Shown in pieces: positions 36,153 through 49,860 of a DNA stretch of 64,000 nucleotides. Location: positions 482,625-546,624 of the forward strand of contig VWYX01000355.1 in assembly GCA_013396525.1 (NCBI GenBank), read 5' to 3'. The first letter of the stretch is position 1. Each line of letters opens with the position of its first letter. A model generated the notes under the pieces. That model was given only the letters and a program-made list of their open reading frames with translations. It did not search any database and had not been told where the DNA came from. The translations under genes were made by a program, and so were the position numbers. Origin of the DNA: Chaetorhynchus papuensis. Taxonomy: Eukaryota > Chordata > Aves > Passeriformes > Rhipiduridae.

Positions 36153-38912
36153 AAGAGGCACTCTCCACACTTGTTTCCTGCTGGATACCTTGAAAAACCT
36201 GGGGAAGCAATCTGTCCAGGACCATCAGAATAATGGCATGGTTACATTACAGAGTGACATGCAAATTGAGGTGAGGATCCACGCTGTGATCAGGGACGTT
36301 ATAGAAAACCTGAACTCTACCCTGTATTGCAGCCTCGGCTGCCTCTCCAGCCCGAGGAGAGCACAGAGAGCTGGGACCAGGCCATCAAACACAGCTTTAA
36401 AGGTCGTGTTCCTCTTGGCACCAGAAGGAACCACGGCCACAAGCGATTTGCTTTGTGTTTATGGCTTTTACCTTGGTGTGTTGTTTGTCTTCTAATAAAC
36501 TTCTTGACTCACTAATCATCTGTTCAGAGGAGCTTTCTGAGCTGTGACTGGGGAAGAGATGAATGCGTCCAGTTCTGGAATTATGCCGTGAAATGCTACT
36601 CTGCATATTATAGCTGCAGCATGATATATTAGCCTATAAAACACAGCATGGGAAAGGCTTTGGGCAGGCAAGGGGCTGCTGAGAAAAATGGGAAGGAGGG
36701 ACTTGGTGAGCTGTGTGATGAAGGGGGGCAGTGCAGGGGAAAGGTGTTAGCCTTGGTGAGGCCTAGCAGGTAATGGGAGACGATGGAGGAAGGGATTTGG
36801 GTGAAGGATCTGTGCTTGACATGGTTGTAAGAGAAATAGTCACTGCAGGACTGTAAAGAGCAGCAGATGGAAGTGATGATGAGCTGTGTGATGCAAAGAG
36901 ACAGAACACCACGATAATCCCTTCCAAGTTGCGGGATGTCCCATCTGGATACGATGGGAACTGAAAATCACAGGCCAAGGGGTGTCCCTGCACCACGGCC
37001 AGCCTGACCACAGCTGGGGCACTGTCACCATCCTCACACACTGCAGTCATGCCTGAGGCCTGGGCAGAAACGGGATTTTAATGACTTGGGAAAGCAGCAA
37101 GGCCCTTTCTGACACAGAGTGACATGTGGGGGGATGGGAAACAAGTGAGGGGCAGTGTATAGGTGTTTAATTAAACTAGATCCAGCCTAAAGGCAGTACT
37201 CAAAAGAACTTGTGTGTTATCAGAGCAGATTTCTCCCTCAGCCCCAAACTCACAAAGGGTTGACCTGAAGAACTTGATCTGGCTGTTTGTCTAAAGCTTT
37301 GGGTCACTCTGTTTTGTTTGGTTTGATGTCTGGTTTAGTGGGCAAAAAGACAAGCCTACAGATACATTTTGGTGTTGGAAAGGAATTGTTCATTGTTACA
37401 GTTTGAAAAAAACATTTCTCCAAGATTAGATATCTGATGATGTTAATAATACAAAACAGAGGCTCTCAATTCTGATTCACAGGTTAAAATCAACTCCAAA
37501 TGAGGAAGGATCCAACACCGCTCCTTCTTGGAAAATGCTTGGATGAAGCCTGTATGAAGTTAGCTTGGCTTGCTCAGATAAGGTCTGCCCTTTGATTTTC
37601 ACCAGTTTGGTCAGTTTGAAAGTGATTGGATTGTTGTGGTCGAGAGCTGTGCTGAGGCACTCACAGCTCAAATGTAGCAGTGTAAGCAGAACTGCAGGAA
37701 CCTGAGCACTTGTTTCATCTGTTCATTTGTTTCAGTGGCTGGTCCCATGGCTTAGTTCAAACAGCCTTTCATGGCTGCTAAATGAAGGGAAATCTTGGGA
37801 ACATGCAGCCAACATGGCACATTTGGGGGTCCAATTTGCTTTTAAACTCCTGGGAGTTGGTTATAGGGTGGTATGGGATAATGGTGTGACTGAGCATTAA
37901 CATTAAACAAATCACTAAAAGATCATTTCTACTCTGAAAAGACAAGTTTTTTTTAAGTGTCAGGAAAAGCTACATGGTCATGGAAACCTTTATTTGGTCC
38001 CTTGTTCTCTGAGCCACTCTGAACGTGTCTTTACTTCCATGACCTTGTACTTTTTTTGCTGTAGAAAAGCAATGGCCTCATTAAATAAACTGGACCAAAC
38101 AGGTCCCTATTGCACACCCCTTCTCTGTGTGCTGAGGGTCACAAGGACAGAAATAAAAAGCCATTACTCTGGTGACCCTTGTGATATGCATAAGGAACAT
38201 GAAGCAAGACTATCTATATTGAGAACTGGAGTTTTCGGAGTTTCAAGTACCTATTTTTATCCTGGATTACCATCTCCTCTGCCCCTCCAAGCCTTGCTAA
38301 CAGAACATCAGCAGCAGCAGAGTGACACCCTCTCCTGATGAAGCAATTCTGCTCTTTGGGCTTAGGGAATGCCAATAATGACTGTGAACTTGCCACTGGT
38401 GAGGCAGGACACACTTTGGAGCAGGTATTTGCTGACAGCAGAAGAGCAGTGGACTCCTGACTTCCTGTCCAGGCTCCAGAGAGGGAGATATTCTAGTGAC
38501 CACAGTTTTCTGCCTGCCCTTTTGAAGCATGGTCTTTCCAGCTTCCCCTTCTCACTCTTGGGATGTTACTCAGCCAAGTATTGTCTCTGGGTTCTCCTAT
38601 CACCTTGGGTGGGTGTTGCAAACCACAGAGAGGTCCCAGGGTCCACATTCTGACCCCCATGCCATGCCCAGCTTCCCTCTCCCCACCGGAGGCACCCAGT
38701 GCAACCTCTGTAAACCTCAAGCCTTCGTTCTTTCCCTCAGGTATTGTCTCACAACCTAATCTCCTTTTCTTGTTCCTTATCTTGCTCCTCACACTGCTGT
38801 ACAGTTGTGGTAGCTTCCTTCTTTGTGTCGTTCAGGAGGAGAGAAATCCTGGGAAAGCAGAAGGGAAGGAGTGCTTGCTCTTTGCTTTGGTGCCCCACAG
38901 GCTAGAAAGCAG

Positions 38913-38990
38913 GAATCACAGAATCATAGAACGGTTTGGGTTGGAAGGGACTTTAAAATCGTCTTGTCCCAACCCCCTGCCTTCTATCCC
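38913..38990 (-). mobile_element. CR1 LINE 3' end
   Basis: AATCACAGAATCATAGAACG followed by GTTTGGGTTGGAAGGGACTT and CCCAACCCCCTGCC is the reverse complement of the CR1 3' end with two terminal octamer units. It is a short truncated copy on the minus strand in the right arm, less diverged than the fragment at 9.0 kb. Confidence 0.92.
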
Positions 38991-40194
38991 TTGGACCTAG
39001 CTCTGACTGCTGGCACAGAGCTCATCCAGTCCCTTTCTGTGAGAGCAGTGAGGTGAGTGAAGGGGCCTGATAAGAGAGAGAAGTGGCACTGAGGGGGCTG
39101 GGACGACCCAGCCAGGAGAAGGAGCCAGGCAGGGACCTTCCTATTCTCTTATCCCAGAGCCCCACAACAAACTCAGCTGGTCAGAGGGATGTGGTCTCTG
39201 GGTCTGGTCAAATGGTGCCTGCAGTTTTTCAAAGCCTCCTAATGTCGTTAAATTGGGGCAAGCTTTCACAAAGGCAGATTTCATGTTCCTTTTTCAAAGG
39301 CTAAGGGCATTAAAGCCTCTCTTGAAAAAGACTACCAGAGTATTTTGACAAGGCAAAATACAGCTTAGCCCTGGTCTTAGAGATAAGAGAAACTTCTGGC
39401 TAAGATTTTCCCATGTGGTTCAGGTTTAGGTAAATATTCAGCATGGAAATTTTAGCTAGAATAGCTAATGTTTGGTAAATGTACTTGAACAATCTTAACA
39501 ATAGAGCTGTCAGCCCCACCTACAAGTGACTTGCACCCTTTTGGCAGAAAAATCTAGGATTGAATGGGTATAAGGCAAAGCTGGGAAAATAATGTTGTTA
39601 ACTATTTCCCAATGAGTCATCAACAGGTTTTTAAAAACTTCATAGTAACAACTGTTTTTTAGAACACATGCGATGCTCTTCTTCAGAAAGCAGCATTATA
39701 ATGAGGGAGGAGTGGAAATGCGTGTGCTTTTCATCTGCAGGGAACACAAAGAGGCTACGTAATGTAAAGCAGGCCTTAAAAGAGATAAATAAGCATGTTA
39801 GAGGAAAATACTAGAAGAATAAATCTGGAGAACCACGTTTCAAGTGCACACTGAAATGCTTTCATATTTTCTGGAGTATATGAGCTAGGCAGAGGAAACT
39901 GCTCCCAGAGTCACGGCAGGGCTGATAGATCGGCTCACACGCCTGGGACTGATAAACAGGTTTTGTGCAAATCTCTTTCAGACCGTTTCCCTTTTCTTCT
40001 GATAAATATTTAAAAAGAGATTTGTCTCACCAAGATGACTTTAGTATGAGAAAGTGAAAAGAGCTGGGAGTTTAATATTAATGGCTTCTGAAAGAGTTTT
40101 ACCAACTTTTTGTTTTGTTTTGTTTTTACTGTATTTTATACAGCAGGCAACTGGTATCACTTACAAACTCCCACAGAGAGTCTTTGCTGCTGCT

Positions 40195-40383
40195 GCTGCC
40201 GTGGTTACAAGCCACTCACAGGCAGAACTCTGAACGACTCCTGGTACCTTCATGGTCTTCCAGTTTCCCTCTTTTTCTCCTCTGCCTGTCTGCAGAGCCC
40301 TGGAAAGACGATAGCCCCAGCCCCACCCTGCTGGTGGAAAGTTCCTGGCAACCATCAATCAGAAGGAGTTGCCTTTAGCAACC
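40195..40383. promoter_or_regulatory. RFX-site cluster
   Basis: Three RFX-type sites lie within 190 bases: a degenerate full site GCTGCCGTGGTTAC (40195-40208), a half site GGCAACC (40347-40353), and a full site with a 3-base spacer, GTTGCCTTTAGCAACC (40368-40383). Another GGCAAC half site lies just upstream near 40146. The region also has more CpG and GC than its surroundings, so it may be an intronic enhancer or a minor promoter. Confidence 0.4.
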
Positions 40384-43300
40384 AACAACAAATCTGCCCG
40401 AGTTCACCGCGGGGATGGAGAGTACGTAGTTATTACTGTGTTGGTGTTCAGCTGAGAATTCCTGGCATCGGGAAGACTTAACCTGTAGGAGCTTTCAGAG
40501 GGCCAGTATTAAGTATTGTCTGCAGGGTGTGATGGGAGTCTCCTCCAGCCTGGCTGCACACCAGTCATTGTCACTGAGAGCAGGAAGAGATCCTGAGCCA
40601 GTTTGGAAAGTAAGGACCGTGAAGTGCCTGTCTCAGTTGCTAAAAACACCATCAGGCAGCCTTGCAGTCCTCAGCAAGGCCTGAAAAATCTGCAGGGTTG
40701 GAAATGTCCCAGTCAGCCTTTCTAATAGCCTGAATTATAGTATATTTTAATGTTCTTATTGCTGACTTGTTATGTAAAACCTTAAACACCTTGTCAGGGG
40801 AAGATGTATGTATCTATTAAAAGACATAGGTGTGTGTGCTGTAGATATATGTTTTTGTATTGAAAAACCATATCTGGCTGTGGATATTTTACCCAGGTAC
40901 CCCACAGGTGGGCAGTTCTGTCCCCAGGCTCACCTAGGAGAACCTCCCATCCCTTCCCACCACAGAGAAATGAGACAGCACGAGCTGCAAGGTTATGGAA
41001 CACGGGGATGCACAAACAGAATTACAGGCATCTGTAAGCATTATCCATGGACCAGGTGCTGCCTTCCACAGAGAGAGGCTAAAAAAAGTGCAGCAGCCTC
41101 TGAGGGTGGGTATCAGCACAGGGGTTATGGATTCTGACCCTCCCAGCCCACAGTTTTCCCTAGGTCAGGGCAGTGTGGGTTTCAGCAGCTGCCCCTGTGC
41201 TAACACCTCTGCCCTTGGGAACAGGAGGTGGAGAGGAAAAGGAGGGAAAACATGAACGTAAACTTAAAAATCAGCTCAGGTTTCAAGGGGGAAGAAGCCA
41301 AAGAGAGGAGAATTTCCTTGTTCCTCTCCTCCCCTAAGCCCCAGATGTGGGGAAGGAGCCTGTAGTGGTGTTGGAGAGAGGCAGAGCTGTTGTTGTGCAG
41401 ATCCTGGCATCTCTGCTCGTTCTGCCTTTGGGGAAGTCCAGTAATTTCAACACCATCTCTGGGATTTTCCAGAGAGCACAATCTCCCAGTTACTCATTCA
41501 GCCTATTCTCCCAGTGCTCTTTTGAAAGAATCGAGGCATTTTCAGAGAAGCCAGAGGTCATCACTGGCTTGGCTTGACATTTACACTTGTATGTTTTTAT
41601 CAGAAGGCAGGGGAATGGCTTTCAATGCTGGTAAACCTGAACGCAGTGAATTTTGTTTTCTCCTCGAGAGTTTTAGAGCTCACTTCCTCAGACCTATTCA
41701 CAATCTAAAAATAACTCTCTTTTCATCAATTCATTAACAAACCCCCATTGCAGTGCACTGCACCTTGCTATTGATGTTCTTAGTGATACAAATAACTGCC
41801 TGACCGCTTCTGCTGGACAATCAAATGTCAGAGCATATTATTTATTTAATGATAGAGCAATTAATTTTTAATTTTCCCCCTCCCTTTTTGCAGCTGTCTA
41901 AAAGCTACAGGAGTGCCTGAAGTCAGAGGAACTGCTGCCTACCAGAACAGGTTCTGCTCCCTGAGTGTGTGGTCTGTCCTTTGGTAGGTCTGGGCACCAA
42001 TATCCTCCCTGAACACAGCAGGGGCCACAAAGGCAAAAGTGGAAGGAACTGACATAAAAATACCCAGCTTTGCATTCTTTGGACTTCCTGGTGATAGAGT
42101 AGTGAATTTTTACTTTTATTTAGATTCACTATGAAGTGAATGCGTGCAGTAAATTTCCCAACAGATTAAGGGAGAAATATGAAACAATAGTATTCTTAAT
42201 TAACAATAGATGAACATTTTCTTCATCAAGCCCAGACTTCCACTCTGCTGGGCTAGGTGAGAAGGCACTCCTTGCTTTGAAGAGTTTAAAACGTAAAGAA
42301 ACCAGAGAGTCTTCAAAGTCAGGCACAGTCCTCTTTTCTCAGACAGATAAATTTGACCTGCAAAAATCCTGTGTCCTTCTGCACAAGATTACTCCCTTTT
42401 CCATAGTTTCTTTTAAAAATGAGATGCACTTTGCTAATTAGCAGCATTGTACACATGATCTTTTCTTTGGCAAGTGTGTTCCTTAATGTGCCAGTTAAAA
42501 TAATTCAGTTACCTCTGGCCCTCTCAGTTTATTTAGAGACCTCAAAGTACCTCAGCATACACACAGCAATAACTGATAAAGGAATGAAATGATAAACAAT
42601 CCTAATTCGTATTATGCTTGGTACACCAAAAAGCTGCTTTTCCATAATCTGCTTATTGCCTTTGTAATCCTCACAACAAGACCTCTGAAAATCTCCCTAG
42701 AGCATAAAGATAGAAAAGAATCAAATGGGGAAGGGGCAAAGGGAAACGGGTTTGATAATTGAGGAAAATCTCATTTGAGCGAAGGCTAATTCATGAGCAC
42801 ACGGAGCTGCATCTGGTTCCACGTAAAGGCTCCAAATGTGGCTGGAAGGGAGGAAAACAGCTGTGCCTGTCAGATGTAGATTATCCATCTAGACTAGACC
42901 TAGGCAAAACCTGAGTCTAGGATGGAGGGACTCTGCTCTAAAAGGTATGCAAAGAAGCAGGCAGAGCTAAAGCAGATTTAAGCCTCCAATCCAATTCAGA
43001 AAATACCAATTTCCCGTTTGATTGCCCTAGTGCTGAGAATCCATCTGTTTCCAGCACAGGTAATTGTGGTTTTACTTCATGTGGGGGGACTTTGTCTCTC
43101 AAATAGAACCTATCTGTGGGGGCAGCCCTCTTGCCATGCCATGGGTAAAGTCAGTCATTTCAGCTGTTTTTACCATAGTTTCGAGCAACACCAATCTCTG
43201 TGAGTTGACGCTGCCATGTTTGGGACAGCCCAGTTTCTTTGCTGGTTTCTCCCATATTTCTGTGCCACTCAGTCCTTGGCACAGAGACTAGAAAGTAGGT

Positions 43301-46300
43301 CCTGTTAGTCCTCTGAGTGCCAGTGTGGTAGATGAACACCCAATGCACAAACAAATGCTAGACTTAAAGGGAAGTATAATCCATACCTGTGACTTGCACT
43401 CAGATAGATTTAAATGTATTCTGAAATGATTCTTTTTTATTTTGGGGTGCATTCCTTGCTCAGTACTATTTGCTCCTTGTAGTAAATTCACTCCCAGCAG
43501 GGATGAAGGAAAGAAAACCAACCACAAGAGACAACCAACAGCACAGAAGTGACTGAGGCCAATTCTAGGGAGAAGCAAGTCCCGGGAAGCTTAATGCTCC
43601 TGGGCAGTCTCTGGGGAATTTATGGACCCTGCTGACCTGGCAGACTCTGTAGCAGATCCCTGGGGGCAGTGCTGGTGTTGTTTTTGCTTCCCCCCCTTGA
43701 AAGAGTTTGCAACTTAAGGCCTTGTGATGAAAGCAACATCTTTTTTTTAGTGCCATCTCCCTGAAAGCAGAACAAAATTTCTTCAGCTTTGTAATTCAAA
43801 AGTATTTTAATTCTATAATGGCATTTATTCTTCAGGCTGTGAATTGACCATAAATAGTTCTCAGCAAGAATTTGCTGTTGGCATTGTGGTATTTATTAGA
43901 GACAAGTCAGATGAAGTACCTCAGGCTGGACTGCAGCCCTTTTGGTCTCCGTTCACGGCAGTGAGGAGGCTGGGAGGGCCTGAGGAGATCTCCCCACCCC
44001 AAAACGCATCATAGCTTTTCACACTGCTTCCTCACTGCCTTGGCAGCATGGCAGGGCTGGGAGAAGGAGAGGGAAGGACGTGGGCACACCACAGACTGTA
44101 AACCTGCAGCCCAGGAAAGCTGGCAGGTTTGGGGACTTAGGAGCACGCGTGACAATGGAGCTCAGCATATTGCACACCCCTGAATAAATGCATAAAACAA
44201 TCACAGTCACTGCTTCAAGGCACCCATATTTACGGGCATCTAAAAATAATAGTGATTAAAGCACAGTGCCTTGAGTTGAGACAGTGCTCTACATTGTGGT
44301 GCACACACCACGGATAAAAGAATCCTCATTCTTGGAATTCAGCAGTCAAACGCTTCTTTGCGGCATTTTAAATGGAACAATGTTCTTTATCCTCAAAGCA
44401 GGTGTACTTGATTTTGGTGTACAATCATTTTGACACCTGCAGGCACTAACTCATCTTCACCCAGTCCCACCGGTGAGATCTGTGGGGTGGGCTCAGCCTT
44501 TGGTCACAGAAATAATTGCCTGAGTTTGATGTGGTACGTGTCACCACCTTTCACATCAAGAAAGGCACAGATCCCAACATGACTCGAGGTGAATCTGCCC
44601 TCTCTGGTTTGAGTTTCCCATATGCTTTATTAGTTTAAACATTTACTGTGACCATAACATCACAGGAGAAGCCATGGCACAGCAGGGGAGAAAACAGCTG
44701 AACTGTTTGTCTCCAGGGACCAAATCCTAAGACACTTTGCAGGCAGGTATTGGCTTGAAGACTGAGGCAGCGGGATAAAAGTTTCCCTGTGTAAGATAAT
44801 TTCATTGGAAGAAAAGCAGCCCAAGAGCCAGCTCATCCACCAGTAATGTTGTCATTTTTTGTTACTAGGAGAAAATATATCCCAATGATTACCAGTGTGA
44901 GTGTCTGGTGCTTATTAAAAATAAATCCCATTCATTCTGGTCTAGTCGAGAACTTTCTGAAATTCTTTTGCTGCAGAAGGGTGACTGACGTGGGATGCAG
45001 AATGCTCCTATCTTTAGCTTTGTAGCTATACTTGCCAATCTTTGAAGAGCTTTGATACGAACCAGAAACAGCTGGATCTTCCGTCAGCAAAACGGGGAAG
45101 TAGGTGGTGTGTAGTCATTGAATTAAGGAGCTTCATTGCTGCCCATAATCACTGATTGCATATTATCTAATGGCAGAAGAAGAGATATTGTTAACATCTG
45201 ACGGTTTCAATTTCAAGTATTTTTAGGAGACGCATCAATTGAAGCACTGATTAGACAGAAGTGGACCAAAACCATCAGTTGATTGCTTTTAGACATTACA
45301 ATCTATTTTTAAAAGGAGTGAAAACAAGTCTATAAATTTATTCAGCTGCAATTTCAGTCTGCTCGCGTGTTGTGATCTTGCTCTGTTTTGCAAACACCAA
45401 AGGGAAGTGATTTATGTCAAATGACCAACCCTCTTTTCCCCCCTGTATAAATAGTTCCTGTAGCTGGTTTCTAGTGGGAAAGAGAAGTATCTTTTATTTC
45501 CGTTCTGTGTGTAGACACAGTTTAGAGCAATTAGCTGCATTTAGGATAATTCAGATTTTTGTCTATTTTCCTGACAGGTCAAGAAGAGCAGCCCAGCAAG
45601 CTCTGTTTTGAAAGAGAGATTAAAAACACGTCCAAAGCAGTGTCTACAGCTGGCTCCAAGTGCTGCATTTCCAAGGTCTTTCTCTGGGAAGGAAATGGTG
45701 ATTGATACTAATGCCTGCACACATTAATCAAAATGGGTATTTTCTTGACTGCCTGTTCAAACAACACCTCTGACACCGTTTCCAGTCAGCATCCCCAAGG
45801 CTCACAGCAGATGTTTGTTTGATGGCCTCTCATCTCCACTGTTATTTGGAAAGCCCATTTGGAAATAATAGCTCTATTTCCAACCACAGAAAGCCAAGTC
45901 AACTTTATCAAAATCATTTACCCTGGGCAATCCAAATGGAAGCTCTGAGGGGGAAGAATATGTAACCACCACATCCATTAGAACTATTTTGGGAAAGTGC
46001 TAGGAAATAAATGTGTTTGTCTTGCCTTAGTCTCTCCTTCCCAACCCTGCTAATATATTTTCAGTGCTGCTGGGTGTCCAAACATGCAAACACTGGATGT
46101 TCTTAGTGTTGTTTCATTGTAGCTGCTGCTGTGGTGTTTCATTCTGTAGGGCTACTTTGGTGTGCTGGAATAGGAAAATGGTTTAAAACACGATGTTGGT
46201 CTGTTTTTAATGCTCTGTTAAGATAACCCCAGGTCCTTACTCTTTTCAGAGTGCCTGAAACTGGAGCTGGTGAGAACTGTGTTTGAACAAATATTTAATA

Positions 46301-47983
46301 AACAGGGGACAGACATGGTTTCCTTGGCCATCACGAAGAAAGATTTTAGGAACCAGAGGCTCTCCATTTGATTTGATGTCTGAGTCACTGGCTTAAGCTA
46401 AATAGTCATTTAACCTTGACACAGCTCAGTTTAAACTTGCCTGTGTAAGTGGGAGAAAAATGGTTCAACGGGGGACTTTGATGTGCTTTCAACACAACTT
46501 GACCTTGTCTCCACGTGTGTGACCTGTGAAAGTCAGGGTGCTGTCAGCTGGACCACAACTTCAGAAGTTGTGCTATCAAGAGAGAGCTGATCCATAGCAG
46601 TATTTGGCTCTTAAATGCTGCCTTTCAGCCTAAGTGTTTCTCTATGACCAGTAAGATTCATTGGGGTTAGTCAAAGACTTACTCTCCTATTGTTGTCGAT
46701 GCTTTATTCCACAAAACTAAAATAAGGTTTCAGGGAAGGAAGATAGTTTTTGTTTTTCCCTTGGACTTCATTGAAAAGCTTTGGATTTTCATTGCCAAAA
46801 AAGAGGAAATAATGATAATAATGATTAAAAAAATCTGGCTCGTATGATTTTTTATTACAAGCAGCCCAAACGTTTATACATAAATAGGAATTTTCTTGCA
46901 AACAGCATCTGTTCTACCCAAGGTTTCTTTTAGGCTCCATAAACTTTCAGGTTAGCTCTAATTCTTATTTCTGTCATATCAATAGGACATCTGGGGCTCA
47001 GACAGATGAGGTCTGGTGGCAGAGCCCCAAAGTGTCCTGTTGCCTGATATCCACTCTCATGACTGAGCCTGTTGTCCATTCCCATCCCTCTGCAGGAGGA
47101 ATGACATCCATCAGCGCTCCCAAGACAGCTCTAACATTGGGAATAGTCTTTATCCTTGGAACAGAGAACCAGCCTGATAATGGTACATCTGCTGAAAAAT
47201 GCTGATGCTCCTTGGTTTTAAACATCCTCTGGGAAGATTCTGCTGCAGACCAAGCTGTTGAGACTGTGAGGAATATTATTTATTATTAATCACGTGTCTT
47301 TCTTCTGCTGCTGTCTACTGAACAGCTCCTTTAAGAAGGGATGCAGAGGAGAGGGAAATGTAAATGATGTTACTGAAGCCTTCCTGTCCCCCATCAGAGA
47401 AATGGCACTTGGCAATCAGAGGCCTTTTAACACAGTCACTGGGCATTTTAAATAGCAGCTGGGCCTAACTGAAGCACATCATGCTCCAGAACCTGTGTAA
47501 ACATTAGACCCTATCTGCCTATTGTATGAATTTCCTCTTTGGGGGGGCACCAGGAAGGGTCTATTTTCATACTCTCTCCTGCTGCTTTACCCACCCTGGG
47601 TTTCCCATAAAGTGTATTTTGTGCTTTGAGGTGATTTATTGCTGTGGCTTCCTCAGCCTCATTTGAATCAGGATTTAAATAATTGGATTTCCAATCTTTT
47701 CTTCCTATTTGCACTGCTGTTACATGCAAACAGCTTTTGCAGGACATGGGGGCTGTCATAGCTAGGAAAGAGCATGTTTTGAATATGATAATCTATAATT
47801 TAGCAAATAGTGTTAATTTACAAGGATTACAGGTTTTGGATTGTTGCTGGTTAGTTAATGCATCCAGGGAAAGATGAGTGCTCCAAAAAACTGAGACAGC
47901 TGTTCTTAATGCGTGTGTTTTTAGTGTGACTTGCCAGCAAGCTGTGCCAGCTCATTATTGTACATAATATGATATATACATGG

Positions 47984-47985
<2 letters not shown>

Positions 47986-48017
<32 letters not shown>
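47986..48017. repeat. (AT)n microsatellite
   Basis: About 16 uninterrupted AT units with partial units on both sides. It is the longest pure dinucleotide run in the window. Confidence 0.95.
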
Positions 48018-48024
<7 letters not shown>

Positions 48025-48087
48025 CTTTAATACTTTTGCCTCAGGAATCCTGACTAAAGACTTCCCTTTCTCTTTGACTGGTAACCT

Positions 48088-48656
48088 CTACATATATTTT
48101 CTGCAGGTTCCAAGGCTTGTTATTCTACCTCTTCCTAATTTACTGAACCAATGTAAAGCTTCAAGTGTCTGCACCATGTTATGGATGAATTTCATTAAAA
48201 ATTGCAAGGGTAAGTTTAATTTTATATGATCAGTGGGAGACCAGGTGCCACAGCAGGAAATGTATTGCAGGGATTTGCATGAGTATATGGGAGTCACAAA
48301 AACATGTTCTTTGCCCAGATTTGATGCTGTTTTCACTTGAGGAAGTGGGACCTTGGAAGAAATGTGAGGAGCCACGTTCCACCATGTTGTTAGGAACTGG
48401 GAAAGTGCTTGGATCCCAGAAGAGAAGTCACAGGCCAGAGGTGGGCTCAGCTGCCCTGTTTGAACATGAGCAGACTGGAGGCAGGTCAGGTGGGGCTGGC
48501 ACTGCTCCTGAAAGGAAAGACAGGACTGGTCCAAGCAGAGTTTCCTGGAGGAAGTGTCTGGCTGCAACAGTCCCTTCCACTAGAAAACACCAAGCTGCTT
48601 TCAGGAAAGTGGGCCTCAGTCCCTTAACTCCTTCAGAAAATGGTTTCTTTAGCTAA
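48088..48656. other. overlapping open frames on both strands, uncertain
   Basis: A 159-codon minus frame (48088-48567) overlaps a 125-codon plus frame (48279-48656). The minus translation contains ordinary-looking segments (LQFLMKFIHNMVQTLEALHW) but no domain I recognise. Two long frames on opposite strands usually mean a stretch poor in stop triplets or a decayed mobile element, not two genes. Confidence 0.15.
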
Positions 48657-49547
48657 TTCTAGCTTCCTATTTGGTTTAGACTCTAAAGTTTGAGCATGTT
48701 CCCTTTTCTCTTAGGAAATGCCTGTGAAGGAATCCACAAACTTTATCATCCCTCTGTGCATTCTTGGCCTATTTAAAGGGACTGGAGCAAAGAAAAAGAA
48801 AAGGTAACAATTTAGAATTTAGTAATCCTGGAGGTGTATTGAGAGACTAATCTGGACTGCAGTCATCCATCCTCCCTTGCTATTGAATTAACTCACTGCA
48901 TGTACCCAGTGCATATAACAAATAATGAGAGCTCATGCTGAATTCACAAACAACTGCAGAGAAGCCTCCAGGTTGTTCCCAGTGCCAACATGCATCATGC
49001 CAGGGAATGTTCTGTGGTGTACATCACAGGCCTTCCCTGTGGGACCACAGTGCCTGGCTCTACTCTGTCTCCTTTAGAAATACAAACCATGGATTCATGT
49101 TTTTGTAGCATAACAGGCACTCCTCCCTGGGTCTTGGGGAATGCAAGAGCTGGAAGTGATCGCTGGTGTAAGAGACACACAGCCTCCAAAAATAATTTTC
49201 TTGTGCATTTGCGCTCTCCCTGTTGCAATGACGAGTTCTTGGGCTTTTTTTTTGGACACCTTTCCCTGAGGACTTGTGAGCCCCGGGAACACCTGAATAG
49301 CACAGGAAATAAGGAACTTGTGTGTTCTCTCAGAGCCTGGGCTCAATCTTTGCAGCTGGTTCTGTGAAGAGAGGCTGGGCAAGAGCAGGGGCTTGTGAGC
49401 CTTGAGCAATGCCTGCTGTTATTTTGAAGTTAAATGTAGTTGTCAATACGCTTTAGGAATGACACTGATGCATGGGCATGGCATAGAAGTGAGGACTGAG
49501 AAAATTAAAGATATCACTGGATTTTTACTGTGTTGTTAATCACCTAG

Positions 49548-49615
49548 CAAGCAGTACAGCCAAAGAAGTGCCTGTAACTTGTACAGGGCCTAGCAGGGTG
49601 TCAGGGTCCTTTCAG
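49548..49615 (+). CDS. candidate 68-base exon
   Basis: The donor is near-perfect (CCTTTCAG followed by GTAAGAGCACC at 49616). The acceptor is moderate (TGTTGTTAATCACCTAG at 49547). After a split codon one frame reads SSTAKEVPVTCTGPSRVSGS and continues to the donor; it ends in phase 0. The peptide looks like the linker of a secreted or matrix protein, but I recognise no family. It lies 28 kb into the right arm, just before a T/G-rich low-complexity tract. Confidence 0.25.
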
Positions 49616-49659
49616 GTAAGAGCACCCAGGAGAGCATGGTGATAGCATGATATGCTGGA

Positions 49660-49860
49660 CTGGGTTGGTTTTATTTTGGGGGGTTTGTTTGTTTCTTTGT
49701 TTAGTGGTTTGGTTTTTTGTTTTGTTTTTTTTTTCCTATTGTTTTGGTTTTTGTTAGCTTTTGTTTTTTGTGATTTGTTTTTGTTTTTGTTTTTTTAGGT
49801 TTGGGGTGGGTTTTCTTTGTTTGTTTTGTGTTTGTTTGGGGTTTTTTTCTCTTTCTTTTC
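49660..49860 (+). repeat. T/G-rich low-complexity tract
   Basis: Almost 200 bases consist mainly of GTTT and TTTG units (GTTTGTTTGTTTCTTTG and similar) with very few A or C. It strengthens the T+G bias of the right arm's + strand. Confidence 0.9.

Larger units (their letters stand above)
26045..49547. other. intron-like sequence of the right arm
   Basis: About 23 kb with one CR1 copy, simple repeats and the motif clusters listed separately. Frames of 110-152 codons occur (for example 31341-31721 minus, 36037-36495 plus, 40110-40481 plus) without convincing splice sites or recognisable protein. It reads as intron of a plus-strand gene or as gene desert. Confidence 0.5.

Noticed and set aside
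36037..36495. 152-codon plus-strand frame
   Set aside because: Contains a G10 run translated as glycine, no recognisable domain and no splice pair.
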